A stretch of 17,418 bases of DNA from contig JAKSJQ010000039.1 of assembly GCA_024402115.1 (NCBI GenBank), positions 1 to 17,418 on the forward strand, written 5' to 3'. A program made the position numbers and the translations under genes. This DNA is from Bacteroidales bacterium (GTDB lineage Bacteria > Bacteroidota > Bacteroidia > Bacteroidales > UBA932). The first letter of the stretch is position 1; each line of letters begins with the position of its first letter. Positions 1 through 6,545 of the stretch are shown here, piece after piece. The notes beneath the pieces were generated by a model. That model worked only from the letters and a program-made list of their open reading frames with translations. It had not been told where the DNA came from and did no database searches.

Positions 1-55
1 CCCCTGACAGGGGTCGGCGAAGCCGGGGGTTGAGACATTTATCCGTTCTGATGCC
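1..55. repeat. 55-bp intergenic repeat, copy 1
   Basis: Every one of the 55 bases matches 155-209, and the match stops at base 56. The copy contains CCCCT-GAC-AGGGG (1-13), then CGGC-GAA-GCCG, which includes GCGAAGC, a sequence known to form an unusually stable DNA mini-hairpin, and then the arm at 39-54 (TTATCCGTTCTGATGC). Unlike copy 2, this arm has no complementary partner next to it. The copy begins at the first base of the window, so its true left end is unknown. Confidence 0.9.
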
Positions 56-154
56 GGTGGAGTAGAAGCAGCAAGGCACGCGAGTGCCGCAACGCAGTGT
101 GCGAGACTGTCGTCGAGCCACGGAGTTGCCAGCGTAACAAAGTGGAGCTGCATA

Positions 155-209
155 CCCCTGACAGGGGTCGGCGAAGCCGGGGGTTGAGACATTTATCCGT
201 TCTGATGCC
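155..209. repeat. 55-bp intergenic repeat, copy 2
   Basis: Identical to 1-55, giving a repeat period of 154 bp. One extra flanking A at 154 and T at 168 extend the first hairpin to ACCCCT-GAC-AGGGGT. The right-hand arm (193-208) is the exact reverse complement of 212-227, which holds the last codons of tamL. The copy therefore abuts and pairs with the end of that gene. Whether this is a genome-wide repeat family cannot be decided from one window. Confidence 0.9.
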
Positions 210-227
210 CAGCATCAGAACGGATAA
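193..227 (-). terminator. 16-bp perfect hairpin spanning the tamL stop codon
   Basis: Bases 193-208 and 212-227 are perfect reverse complements around a 3-base loop (209-211). On the minus strand the 5' arm is made of the last codons and stop codon of tamL, and the 3' arm belongs to the 55-bp repeat. Position and stability suit a transcript-end or mRNA-protecting hairpin. The bases following it on the minus strand (TGTCTCAACCCCC) are not U-rich, so classic intrinsic termination is doubtful. Further hairpins follow at about 154-182. Confidence 0.5.
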
Positions 228-2431
228 CCGACACCGAAGTGGACGGCGTAGCCATCCTTGCTGAACCATCCGCGAGGGCCGACCCATGAGTTGTCGAGCC
301 GTGAAGGATCATGAACCTTCATACCCCAGTCGATGCGGACGATGAGGAAATTGAAGTCAGCGCGGAGGCCGATACCCCAGTTGGCCGCGATGGCCTTGTA
401 GAAATTGTTCCAGTGGAAGAGCGAATCATCGCTGACACTGTCGTCGAAGTTGAGTGGCATGTTCCAGACATTACCCGCGTCGATGAAAGTCGCGCCTTCA
501 AGCTTCCAGAAGAGGTCGAAACGATACTCGACATTGGCCTCGATCTTCATGTCACCGGTCTGGTTAGGAATGACGAAGTATGTGTCCTTGGACGAGAAGC
601 CCGGACCGACAGAACGTGCCTGCCAACCTCTGAGACTGTTCGCGCCACCGCCATAGAAATGTTTCTCGAAAGGAAGTGCAGAAGAGTTTCCGTACGCGAA
701 ACCCGCACCCGCAAGGAACCTTGTAGCAAGCGCCTGACCGCCGTTTCTTCCGAACTTCCATGTCTTGCCGACACTTGCCTCGAAGCGCACGAACTGCGAG
801 AATGGTGTTCCCCATACGAGGGCGTGGCCGTTCTCATCATGCTTCATCACCTTGCGGAATGCGCTGAGTATGTTGCCGGCCAGGTCGAGCTGCACCCTTG
901 TGTAGAAAGGCGCCTGACTTGAGCCGTTGACATCGTTTGTGTAGTAGAGCGTGCCGCCGGTTCCGAAGTCAAAGTGGTTGTTGTAGGAGTTACGGAGGAA
1001 TGGATCCTTGCTGATCGAGTTATAGAATTCGCTGTCCAGGTTGAACAGGTGGACGATGTTCAGCTGGAGAGGATACACCTTGTATGAAAGCTTCTGGTTA
1101 AGGTATGTTCCTGTGTAACCGTACGATGCGGAAACGATGTTCCTGGTGTACTCGGGACGGTTCTGGTAATTGTACGAGACGTTGAAGTCCGTTCTCGGGA
1201 TCGTGCCCTTGAACAGCCTGTATGGGAGGAAGAGGAACTTAGGCAGGCTGAGACCTGCCGAAACTCCGAACTCGTTCGAGTGAATCTTGTCCTTGATCTT
1301 GAACTGGAAGTTGCCCATGAAGCTGAGATTCAGCCACTCACCTCCGTGGAATATGTTCTTGTGGTAGTATGAGAGCTGAGGTGAGATACCGAAGAGTCCG
1401 CTGGAATTCGTAGATGTCTCGAGGTTCACCTTGAAGCCCTGGAGCTTACTCTGGGTGAGGGTTATGTCGCAGTCTACCTTGTCGTCAGAAGCCTCCTGGA
1501 GGCTGATGTTCACGCTGTTGAATACCTTGATCGATGAGAGCCTCTGGTAGGTGTTGTTGACCATGGTCTCGCTGTAGACCTCGCCCGGACGGAGAAGGTT
1601 CAGGTCGGACAGGACCTTCGGCCTGATCTTCATGCTGACAGGGTGGTTGAAGTTGACGCTGCCGATGGTGTATTTCTTCAGTTCCTTGGCATCTTCAGGT
1701 GCTGCGTTACGCGGATATTCGAGCACCTTCATCTCAAGATGTGCGGCGCCTGAGTCCTTCAGGGTATCAGCCTCGAAGGTGTAGAAAGTCTTGTTGAATC
1801 CGAAGAAACCGTTGTTGCGGAAGTATTGACTTGAGCGTACGGTCTCGGCTTCGAGAGCTGCTTCGGAGAGTGGCTCCCCTACTTTAATGCTGATGTTATT
1901 TGTATCTGCATCAAAGCTTTCCTTAAATTCACCTTCAGGAACGGTCCAACTGAGTGACTTGATAGGATACTGCTTTCCGAGCTCCACGTTGTAGGTCACG
2001 AATACATTCCTCTTACGCACGGCGACGCTTGCTTCGACCTCGGAATTGAAGTAGCCGATGTACTGGAGATGGTTGATGATGCTGCTCTCGGAATCGTCGA
2101 TGGTCTCGGAATCATAGATTACCGGTGCGACGCCAATCTTCTGCACGAACTTGTCCCAGCCCTTGCCCTTGCCGTTCTGCCAGTTGTATACGGAAAGGAA
2201 AGGATGCCAGCCCTTGATGAAGCTAGGACCCGCAGACTGGCGGATGTAAGGCTCGAGAGTCTTGCCGTTGAAGTGCTTGTCGTTGGTCACCTTGACCTTG
2301 TTCATGGCAAGGCGATATTCTCCGTCCTGGAGCATCTTGGTTGTGCTGCAGGAAGCCGCGAAGATCGCGACCATGACAATGAGGATATATCTGCTGATTC
2401 TTGCCACTTTCAAACAAAGTTTGACCATCAT
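215..2431 (-). CDS. tamL: TamA/BamA-family outer-membrane assembly lipoprotein (TamL type)
   Basis: This is an Omp85-superfamily protein expected to help insert or export proteins at the outer membrane. The 738 residues begin with a lipoprotein signal: a basic start, a hydrophobic stretch at about 15-26, and a lipobox-like AASC with the lipidated Cys28. POTRA-like sequence follows to roughly residue 365, then a 16-strand-type barrel to the end. The signature loop-6 motif is present as YGGGANSLRGW (His591 to Trp603, key Arg601). The protein ends in GVGYPF, with the terminal Phe expected of barrels recognised by BAM. Lipidation separates this Bacteroidota form from true BamA, which is usually longer with a type I signal peptide. 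Two ATGs lie in tandem at 2431 and 2428. The promoter sits so close that the second ATG, or an internal TTG/GTG at codons 7 or 9, could be the real start. The 3' end lies in a perfect hairpin. Confidence 0.9.
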   Translation of the reverse strand: MMVKLCLKVARISRYILIVMVAIFAASCSTTKMLQDGEYRLAMNKVKVTNDKHFNGKTLEPYIRQSAGPSFIKGWHPFLSVYNWQNGKGKGWDKFVQKIGVAPVIYDSETIDDSESSIINHLQYIGYFNSEVEASVAVRKRNVFVTYNVELGKQYPIKSLSWTVPEGEFKESFDADTNNISIKVGEPLSEAALEAETVRSSQYFRNNGFFGFNKTFYTFEADTLKDSGAAHLEMKVLEYPRNAAPEDAKELKKYTIGSVNFNHPVSMKIRPKVLSDLNLLRPGEVYSETMVNNTYQRLSSIKVFNSVNISLQEASDDKVDCDITLTQSKLQGFKVNLETSTNSSGLFGISPQLSYYHKNIFHGGEWLNLSFMGNFQFKIKDKIHSNEFGVSAGLSLPKFLFLPYRLFKGTIPRTDFNVSYNYQNRPEYTRNIVSASYGYTGTYLNQKLSYKVYPLQLNIVHLFNLDSEFYNSISKDPFLRNSYNNHFDFGTGGTLYYTNDVNGSSQAPFYTRVQLDLAGNILSAFRKVMKHDENGHALVWGTPFSQFVRFEASVGKTWKFGRNGGQALATRFLAGAGFAYGNSSALPFEKHFYGGGANSLRGWQARSVGPGFSSKDTYFVIPNQTGDMKIEANVEYRFDLFWKLEGATFIDAGNVWNMPLNFDDSVSDDSLFHWNNFYKAIAANWGIGLRADFNFLIVRIDWGMKVHDPSRLDNSWVGPRGWFSKDGYAVHFGVGYPF

Positions 2432-2463
2432 GCAAATATACCGGAAAATATGTTTCCGTCAAA
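2432..2463 (-). promoter_or_regulatory. tamL promoter with internal inverted repeat
   Basis: Read on the minus strand, TTTG (2463-2460) is followed after exactly 19 bp by TATATTTGC (2440-2432), a perfect match to the Bacteroidota -33/-7 consensus TTTG-N19-TAnnTTTG. The spacer contains a perfect 6-bp inverted repeat, CGGAAA (2442-2447) and TTTCCG (2453-2458), with 5 bp between the arms. That is a plausible operator for a dimeric regulator. The -7 box touches the first ATG of tamL, which implies an mRNA with essentially no 5' leader. Confidence 0.75.
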
Positions 2464-2520
2464 GATGTATTCTGCCGAATCGTATTTCAATTCGCATAGC
2501 AGGAAAGTCGGCATCGAAGA

Positions 2521-3246
2521 TTACTTGCGACGGCGGAATTCGGAGACGCAGATGGCTGTGGCGATCGCCACATTCAAGGATTCTGCGGTTGGTTGGTCGC
2601 CGGGATAAGGCGGGATGAAGAGCTTCTCGCTGACATGCTGTTTCATGGCGTCACTGATGCCGTTTGCCTCGTTTCCCATCACGATGAGACCGTCCGGAGC
2701 GAGCTCCTTTCGGTAGATGTTCTCCCCTTCCAGGAAGGTTCCGAAGATAGGCAATCCTTTTGAAGCAAAGATTTTGCTAACCTCGACCAAATCGCAGTAA
2801 ATCACTTTTTTACGAAATATAGCACCCATAGTAGACTGGACTACCTTAGGATTGTAGAGTTCGACGGTATCACGGGATGCGAAGACCACGTCGATGCCGA
2901 ACCAGTCTGAGAGTCTGATGATGGTTCCGAGGTTGCCTGGGTCACGTACCGAATCAAGCCCGATTGCAAGCATGCCGGGACGTATCAGCTCGGCGATCTG
3001 GTCGAGGCTCATCTCGGGCTTCTGGCGAAGCACGGCGAGCACGGGTGACGGACTGCTGAGGGAACTGATCCTTGACATGGCTTCCGCTCCGATCTCGTCA
3101 CGGCGATAGACTTTCTCCACGGTGAAGTCGGATGTCATGGCCTCTGCCACCATCTTCTCGCCTTCTACTACGAAGAGGCCGGTCTCGTCTCTGAACTTCT
3201 TGTTCTGGAGGGCACGGAGCTGCTTGATTTCGTTGTTGCTTATCAT
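2521..3246 (-). CDS. TrmH/SpoU-family RNA 2'-O-ribose methyltransferase
   Basis: A SPOUT-class enzyme that transfers methyl from S-adenosylmethionine to a ribose 2'-OH in rRNA or tRNA in the cytoplasm; the exact target cannot be read from sequence. The protein has 241 residues. The N-terminal part (about 1-85) resembles the substrate-binding domain of this family (NKKFRDETGLFVVEGEK). The knotted catalytic domain carries motif 1 (LDSVRDPGNLGTIIR, with Asn105), motif 2 (IVMGNEANGIS, about 188-198) and motif 3 (IPPYPG..AESLNVA, about 211-227). The open frame runs 61 codons further upstream, but into the divergent amylase gene. The start at 3246 (MISNNEIKQLRALQ) is preferred because the family typically begins with this segment and a -7 box lies just upstream. 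The gene is 89 bp upstream of tamL on the same strand, and tamL has its own promoter. Confidence 0.92.
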   Translation of the reverse strand: MISNNEIKQLRALQNKKFRDETGLFVVEGEKMVAEAMTSDFTVEKVYRRDEIGAEAMSRISSLSSPSPVLAVLRQKPEMSLDQIAELIRPGMLAIGLDSVRDPGNLGTIIRLSDWFGIDVVFASRDTVELYNPKVVQSTMGAIFRKKVIYCDLVEVSKIFASKGLPIFGTFLEGENIYRKELAPDGLIVMGNEANGISDAMKQHVSEKLFIPPYPGDQPTAESLNVAIATAICVSEFRRRK

Positions 3247-3250
3247 GTCT

Positions 3251-3259
3251 GCAAAAATA
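3251..3259 (-). promoter_or_regulatory. -7 box for the RNA methyltransferase gene
   Basis: On the minus strand this reads TATTTTTGC, matching TAnnTTTG, and is followed by only four bases before the ATG at 3246, so little or no leader is predicted. A convincing -33 TTTG is not present at the usual 19-20 bp, so strength is uncertain. It lies 2 bp from the oppositely directed -7 box of the amylase gene. Confidence 0.5.
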
Positions 3260-3261
3260 AG

Positions 3262-3270
3262 TAAATTTGC
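3262..3270 (+). promoter_or_regulatory. -7 box for the GH13 gene
   Basis: TAAATTTGC matches the Bacteroidota -7 consensus TAnnTTTG exactly. A start of transcription about 4-8 bases downstream would give a leader of roughly 15-20 nt, A/T-rich, before the ATG at 3292. No good -33 TTTG is seen at the usual spacing; the nearest TTG is a few bases too far upstream, inside the start of the divergent methyltransferase gene. Confidence 0.55.
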
Positions 3271-3291
3271 AGGAAATTTACATGAAAAATA

Positions 3292-4566
3292 ATGAGCAAG
3301 GCAATATTCTATCAGGTACTGACAAGGCTCTGGGGCGAAGGTAAGTTCTCGTCTTTCGACAAGGCAAGCTTCACCCATCTCCACAGTCTTGGAGTGACTC
3401 ATATATGGTATACAGGTGTCATCAGACACGCTACCGGAAAGCCCTTCGTAAAGGGTCGTCCAGGTTCTCCATATTCGATTTCAGACTACTATGATGTCAA
3501 TCCATATCTTGCTGATGAGCAGGATAAAAGGATTGCTGAATTCAAGAAACTCATAAAGCGTACTCACAGCTCAGGATTCAAGCTTCTGATCGACTTCATC
3601 CCTAACCATGTGGCGCCGGATTACGAGGATCAGCACGGCGGAATTCCGACCTTCGACTACTGTGATTACGACTGGACCGACACCAAGAAGATCAACTATT
3701 CTCACCCCGAAACCTGGGGTAAGATGTACGACATCGTGCGCTATTGGGCGGCGATGGGTGTGGACGGTTTCCGCTGCGACATGGTGGAGCTCGTTCCGCC
3801 GGAATTCTTCGCATGGATGATAAGGAAGATCAAGGAAGAATTCCCTGAGGTCATCTTTGTCGCAGAAATCTATGAGAAGCACAACTACTGGCGTTACATA
3901 CGTGAGGTCGGCTTCGACTATCTCTATGACAAGTCCGGACTCTACGACACTCTCATGGCGGTGTACAGGCATGGTGGTACCGCAGAGGCGATCACATGGA
4001 ACTGGCAGTTCCTCGGCGAGCTTCAGCCGAACATGCTCAATTTCCTGGAGAACCACGATGAGGTCAGGGTGGCATCACCGGAGTTCGCGCAGTCACCGGA
4101 AAGGGCATACGCGGCACTCGCCTGCTCCGCCCTTCTGAATGACGCTCCTTTCATGATCTATTTCGGTCAGGAGGTCGGCGAGAATGCGTCTGACACTTCG
4201 AACAACAGGACTTCCATCTTCAACTGGAAGAGCGCGAAGGCTGTCAGCAAGCTGGTGAAGGAGATCCATGGCGAAAAGGGGCTCACGAGGCGCCAGCAGG
4301 CAATTCTTACCCGCTACAAGGACACCCTCTCACTCGCTGGTGAACCTGCATTCCAGTGCGGTCAGGTCCATGATCTCGGTTACTGCAGCCCTATGGACCG
4401 CTACCGTCAGTTCGCATGGCTCAGGTACGACGACGAGTCAATGTACCTCATCGTTGCGAACTTCTCGGACGAGGACCAGGTCGTGACCGTGCATATCCCT
4501 ATGAGCGGAGAGGACATCCGAGTCAAGGTCGCAGCATGCGATTATCTCGTCAGGAAGCTGAAATAG
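3292..4566 (+). CDS. GH13 alpha-amylase-family glycosidase, cytoplasmic
   Basis: A glycoside hydrolase family 13 enzyme expected to cleave or transfer alpha-linked glucose units. The 424 residues include the four conserved regions of the (beta/alpha)8 barrel. These are DFIPNH (101-106), GFRCDM with Arg161 and the nucleophile Asp163, FVAEIYE with the acid/base Glu192, and NFLENHDEVR with His255 and the third acid Asp256. All catalytic residues are intact. A beta-sandwich C-terminal domain (about 350-424) follows. There is no signal peptide, so it should act inside the cell on imported maltodextrin or stored glycogen. It is not a SusG-type surface amylase, and no susC/susD genes lie nearby. Bond specificity and subfamily cannot be determined. 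The next gene is PPi-phosphofructokinase, also in glucose breakdown but separately promoted. Confidence 0.92.
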   Translation: MSKAIFYQVLTRLWGEGKFSSFDKASFTHLHSLGVTHIWYTGVIRHATGKPFVKGRPGSPYSISDYYDVNPYLADEQDKRIAEFKKLIKRTHSSGFKLLIDFIPNHVAPDYEDQHGGIPTFDYCDYDWTDTKKINYSHPETWGKMYDIVRYWAAMGVDGFRCDMVELVPPEFFAWMIRKIKEEFPEVIFVAEIYEKHNYWRYIREVGFDYLYDKSGLYDTLMAVYRHGGTAEAITWNWQFLGELQPNMLNFLENHDEVRVASPEFAQSPERAYAALACSALLNDAPFMIYFGQEVGENASDTSNNRTSIFNWKSAKAVSKLVKEIHGEKGLTRRQQAILTRYKDTLSLAGEPAFQCGQVHDLGYCSPMDRYRQFAWLRYDDESMYLIVANFSDEDQVVTVHIPMSGEDIRVKVAACDYLVRKLK

Positions 4567-4572
4567 CGAACT

Positions 4573-4592
4573 CCTTCCTATGGAAGGGTTTG
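4573..4592 (+). terminator. Possible weak terminator after the GH13 gene
   Basis: CCTTCC (4573-4578), loop TAT, GGAAGG (4582-4587) forms a perfect 6-bp stem seven bases after the stop codon. It is followed by only a short U run (GTTTG). The weak tail makes efficient termination uncertain. The TTTG at 4589-4592 is at the same time the -33 element of the next promoter. Confidence 0.4.
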
Positions 4593-4620
4593 AAAATTGA
4601 CGAGGATTTGCTAAATTAGC
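4589..4620 (+). promoter_or_regulatory. Promoter of the PPi-phosphofructokinase gene
   Basis: TTTG (4589-4592) is followed after exactly 19 bp by TAAATTAGC (4612-4620), one mismatch from TAnnTTTGC. Transcription should begin near 4623, giving a leader of about 75-80 nt. The leader is A-rich just before the start codon, as is common in well-translated Bacteroidota genes. It can form a 6-bp hairpin (CTTTTG 4654-4659 with CAAAAG 4668-4673). Confidence 0.7.
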
Positions 4621-4701
4621 GCCCAATTTTGCGCCAAGCGGAAAACAAGAGGTCTTTTGACCGAAGACAAAAGGAAATTTCATAAACAATTCATAAAGAA
4701 A

Positions 4702-6354
4702 ATGGCAACAAAATCCAATCTTCAGATTGCTCGCGCTGCTTATCAGCCAAAGCTTCCTAAGGCACTCCAGGGCCCAGTAAAGGCCGTAGAGGGTGCTGCA
4801 ACTCAGTCAGTTGGTAACCAGGCCGAGATCAAGGAACTCTTCCCTAACACCTACGGTATGCCAGTCATCACTTTCGAGGCTGGTGAGAAGGTTGAGCTCC
4901 CTGCATTCAACGTCGGTATCATCCTCTCAGGTGGACAGGCTCCTGGTGGACACAACGTCATCTCAGGTCTCTTCGACGGTGTCAAGTCACTCAATCCTGC
5001 TAACAAGCTCTATGGCTTCATCCTTGGTCCTGGCGGACTCGTTGATCACAACTACATGGAGATCACTCCTGAGCTCATGGACGAGTATCGTAACACCGGT
5101 GGATTCGACATCATCGGTTCAGGTCGTACCAAGCTCGAGAAGGAAGAGCAGTTCGAGAAGGGTATCGAGATCCTCCGAGAGCTCGGCATCAAGGCTCTCG
5201 TGATCATCGGTGGTGACGACTCAAATACCAATGCTTGCGTCCTCGCTGAGTACTATGCAGCTAAGAAGTATGGCGTACAGGTAATCGGTTGCCCTAAGAC
5301 CATCGACGGTGACCTCAAGAACGAGCAGATCGAGACTTCATTCGGTTTCGACACCGCTTGCAAGACTTACTCTGAGCTCATCGGTAACATCCAGCGTGAC
5401 TGCAACTCTGCACGCAAGTACTGGCACTTCATCAAGGTGATGGGCCGTTCAGCATCACATATCGCTCTCGAGTGCGCTCTCCAGTGCCAGCCTAACATCT
5501 GCCTCGTTTCTGAGGAGGTCGAGGCTAAGGAGATGTCTCTCGACGACGTTGTTACCTACATCGCAAACGCTGTCGCTGTTCGCGCAGCTGAGGGCAACAA
5601 CTTCGGTACCGTAGTCATCCCAGAGGGTATCATCGAGTTCATCCCTGCAATCAAGAAGCTCATCGCTGAGCTCAACGAGGTCCTCACCGACCCAGCTACC
5701 GGCGAGCCTCGCGAGTTCGCAAATGCAGAGGCTCAGATCGCATTCGTAAAGGGTGCCATCGCTGCAGACAATCTCGCAGTCCTCGAGTCTCTTCCTGAGG
5801 ATGTCGCTCGTCAGCTCTGCCTCGACCGCGACCCACACGGTAACGTACAGGTTTCTCTCATCGAGACTGAGAAGCTCCTTTCTCGCATGGTTGCTACCAA
5901 GCTCGCAGCATGGAAGAAGGAAGGCAAGTTCGTAGGTAAGTTCGGTACCCAGCACCACTTCTTCGGTTATGAGGGCCGCTGCGCAGCTCCTTCTAACTAC
6001 GATGCTGACTACTGCTACTCACTCGGTTACAACGCATCTCGCCTCATCGCTAACGGCAAGACCGGTTACATGTCAGTAATCAAGAACACTACTGCTCCTG
6101 CAGCAGAGTGGATCGCCGGTGGTGTTCCTATCACCATGATGATGAACATCGAGCGTCGTAACGGTAAGAACAAGCCAGTTATCCGCAAGGCTCTCGTTGA
6201 GCTCGACGGTGCTCCATTCAAGTACTTCGCTGCACACCGCGACGTATGGGCAAAGGAGACTGCATATGTTTACCCAGGTCCTATCCAGTACTGGGGTCCT
6301 ACCGAGGTTTGCGACCAGCCAACCATGACTCTCAAGCTCGAGCAGGCAAAGTAA
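4702..6354 (+). CDS. pfp: Diphosphate--fructose-6-phosphate 1-phosphotransferase
   Basis: This cytoplasmic enzyme reversibly phosphorylates fructose 6-phosphate using pyrophosphate instead of ATP, so it can serve both glycolysis and gluconeogenesis. It has 550 residues, the length of the long (plant-beta/spirochaete/Bacteroidota) type. The residues that distinguish PPi from ATP use are present: GGDDSN (170-175), where the second Asp blocks ATP, and PKTIDGDLK (198-206). The phosphate loop [11 protein letters not shown] (75-85), MGRSASH (247-253) and the later GYEGR substrate motif are also intact. The frame is open 15 codons further up from a TTG at 4657. ATG 4702 ([17 protein letters not shown]) is chosen for its A-rich upstream context and the family-like N terminus. 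Codon choice is strongly restricted (CTC for Leu, GGT for Gly, GAG for Glu), which suggests high expression. A strong terminator follows. Confidence 0.96.
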   Translation: MATKSNLQIARAAYQPKLPKALQGPVKAVEGAATQSVGNQAEIKELFPNTYGMPVITFEAGEKVELPAFNVGIILSGGQAPGGHNVISGLFDGVKSLNPANKLYGFILGPGGLVDHNYMEITPELMDEYRNTGGFDIIGSGRTKLEKEEQFEKGIEILRELGIKALVIIGGDDSNTNACVLAEYYAAKKYGVQVIGCPKTIDGDLKNEQIETSFGFDTACKTYSELIGNIQRDCNSARKYWHFIKVMGRSASHIALECALQCQPNICLVSEEVEAKEMSLDDVVTYIANAVAVRAAEGNNFGTVVIPEGIIEFIPAIKKLIAELNEVLTDPATGEPREFANAEAQIAFVKGAIAADNLAVLESLPEDVARQLCLDRDPHGNVQVSLIETEKLLSRMVATKLAAWKKEGKFVGKFGTQHHFFGYEGRCAAPSNYDADYCYSLGYNASRLIANGKTGYMSVIKNTTAPAAEWIAGGVPITMMMNIERRNGKNKPVIRKALVELDGAPFKYFAAHRDVWAKETAYVYPGPIQYWGPTEVCDQPTMTLKLEQAK

Positions 6355-6409
6355 TCCCGGCCTGACGGCAAGCCCAAGCGGGCTGCTGCATGGCAGATTG
6401 AATATGATG

Positions 6410-6440
6410 AGGCCGTCCCAAAAGGGGCGGCCTTATTTTG
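6410..6440 (+). terminator. Intrinsic terminator after pfp
   Basis: AGGCCGTCCC (6410-6419), loop AAAA, GGGGCGGCCT (6424-6433) pair over 10 bp with a single T-G wobble and are followed by TATTTTG. This is a textbook rho-independent terminator 55 bp after the pfp stop. A smaller hairpin (AGCCC/GGGCT, 6371-6384) precedes it. The tail TTTG (6437-6440) doubles as the -33 element of the ligA promoter. Confidence 0.88.
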
Positions 6441-6468
6441 ATTTATGATAGCTTTATCTTAAATTTGC
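6437..6468 (+). promoter_or_regulatory. Promoter of the ligA-to-ispG gene run
   Basis: TTTG (6437-6440), exactly 19 bp, then TAAATTTGC (6460-6468): a perfect match to the Bacteroidota housekeeping promoter. Transcription should begin near 6472, leaving a leader of about 74 nt before the ligA ATG. No other promoter this good was noticed in the gaps of the following six-gene run, so it probably drives the whole set. Confidence 0.85.
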
Positions 6469-6473
6469 TTTTT

Positions 6474-6530
6474 CGTGCGTGGCGCGCGTATGTGCGTATG
6501 CATACGGCCATATACCCGCACGTGTGTACG
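6474..6530 (+). other. Structured alternating purine-pyrimidine leader of ligA
   Basis: Bases 6482-6506 alternate purine and pyrimidine without a break for 25 positions. Further unbroken alternating runs lie at 6474-6481, 6509-6515 and 6517-6530. The sequence includes the perfect 12-bp palindrome CGTATGCATACG (6495-6506), enclosed by the arms CGTGCG (6474-6479) and CGCACG (6517-6522). In DNA this is the composition that favours left-handed Z-DNA; in RNA it can fold into a nested hairpin. No known riboswitch or protein-binding leader was recognised. Confidence 0.6.
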
Positions 6531-6545
6531 AGGACAGATTTCTCT

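Larger units (their letters stand above)
1..214. other. Noncoding repeat-bearing region at window edge
   Basis: No convincing gene lies here. The region contains two identical 55-bp repeat copies (1-55 and 155-209) separated by 99 bp that do not resemble the repeat. The 99-bp spacer itself can form a hairpin at 75-88 (stem GGCAC/GTGCC closed by GCGA, a GNRA-type loop if read as plus-strand RNA). It also carries GTGGAG twice (57-62 and 142-147). An 82-codon open frame on the minus strand across 39-287 runs through both repeat sequence and the end of tamL and shows no protein-like features, so it is not called. The region continues past the left edge of the window. Confidence 0.75.

Noticed and set aside
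1..209. CRISPR array
   Set aside because: Only two repeats of 55 bp with a 99-bp spacer are present; CRISPR repeats and spacers are much shorter and more regular, and there are no cas genes.
1..209. Integron-type attC sites or a gene cassette array
   Set aside because: The spacing and hairpins prompted the idea, but the required RYYYAAC/GTTRRRY core pairs do not fit the sequence GTCTCAAC, and no integrase or cassette gene is present.
311..922. 203-codon plus-strand frame inside tamL
   Set aside because: Antisense shadow over the conserved barrel part of tamL; its composition is repetitive and not protein-like.
3247..3429. 61-codon N-terminal extension of the RNA methyltransferase
   Set aside because: It would run over both divergent -7 boxes and into the GH13 coding sequence, and it has no family-like content.
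4651..4673. Riboswitch in the pfp leader
   Set aside because: Only a single 6-bp stem with an 8-nt loop is seen, and it matches no known riboswitch or attenuator layout.
6438..6545. 36-codon N-terminal extension of LigA
   Set aside because: The stretch carries the promoter -7 box and the structured leader. NAD ligases normally begin close to the METEQIQKRI segment, so ATG 6546 is preferred.
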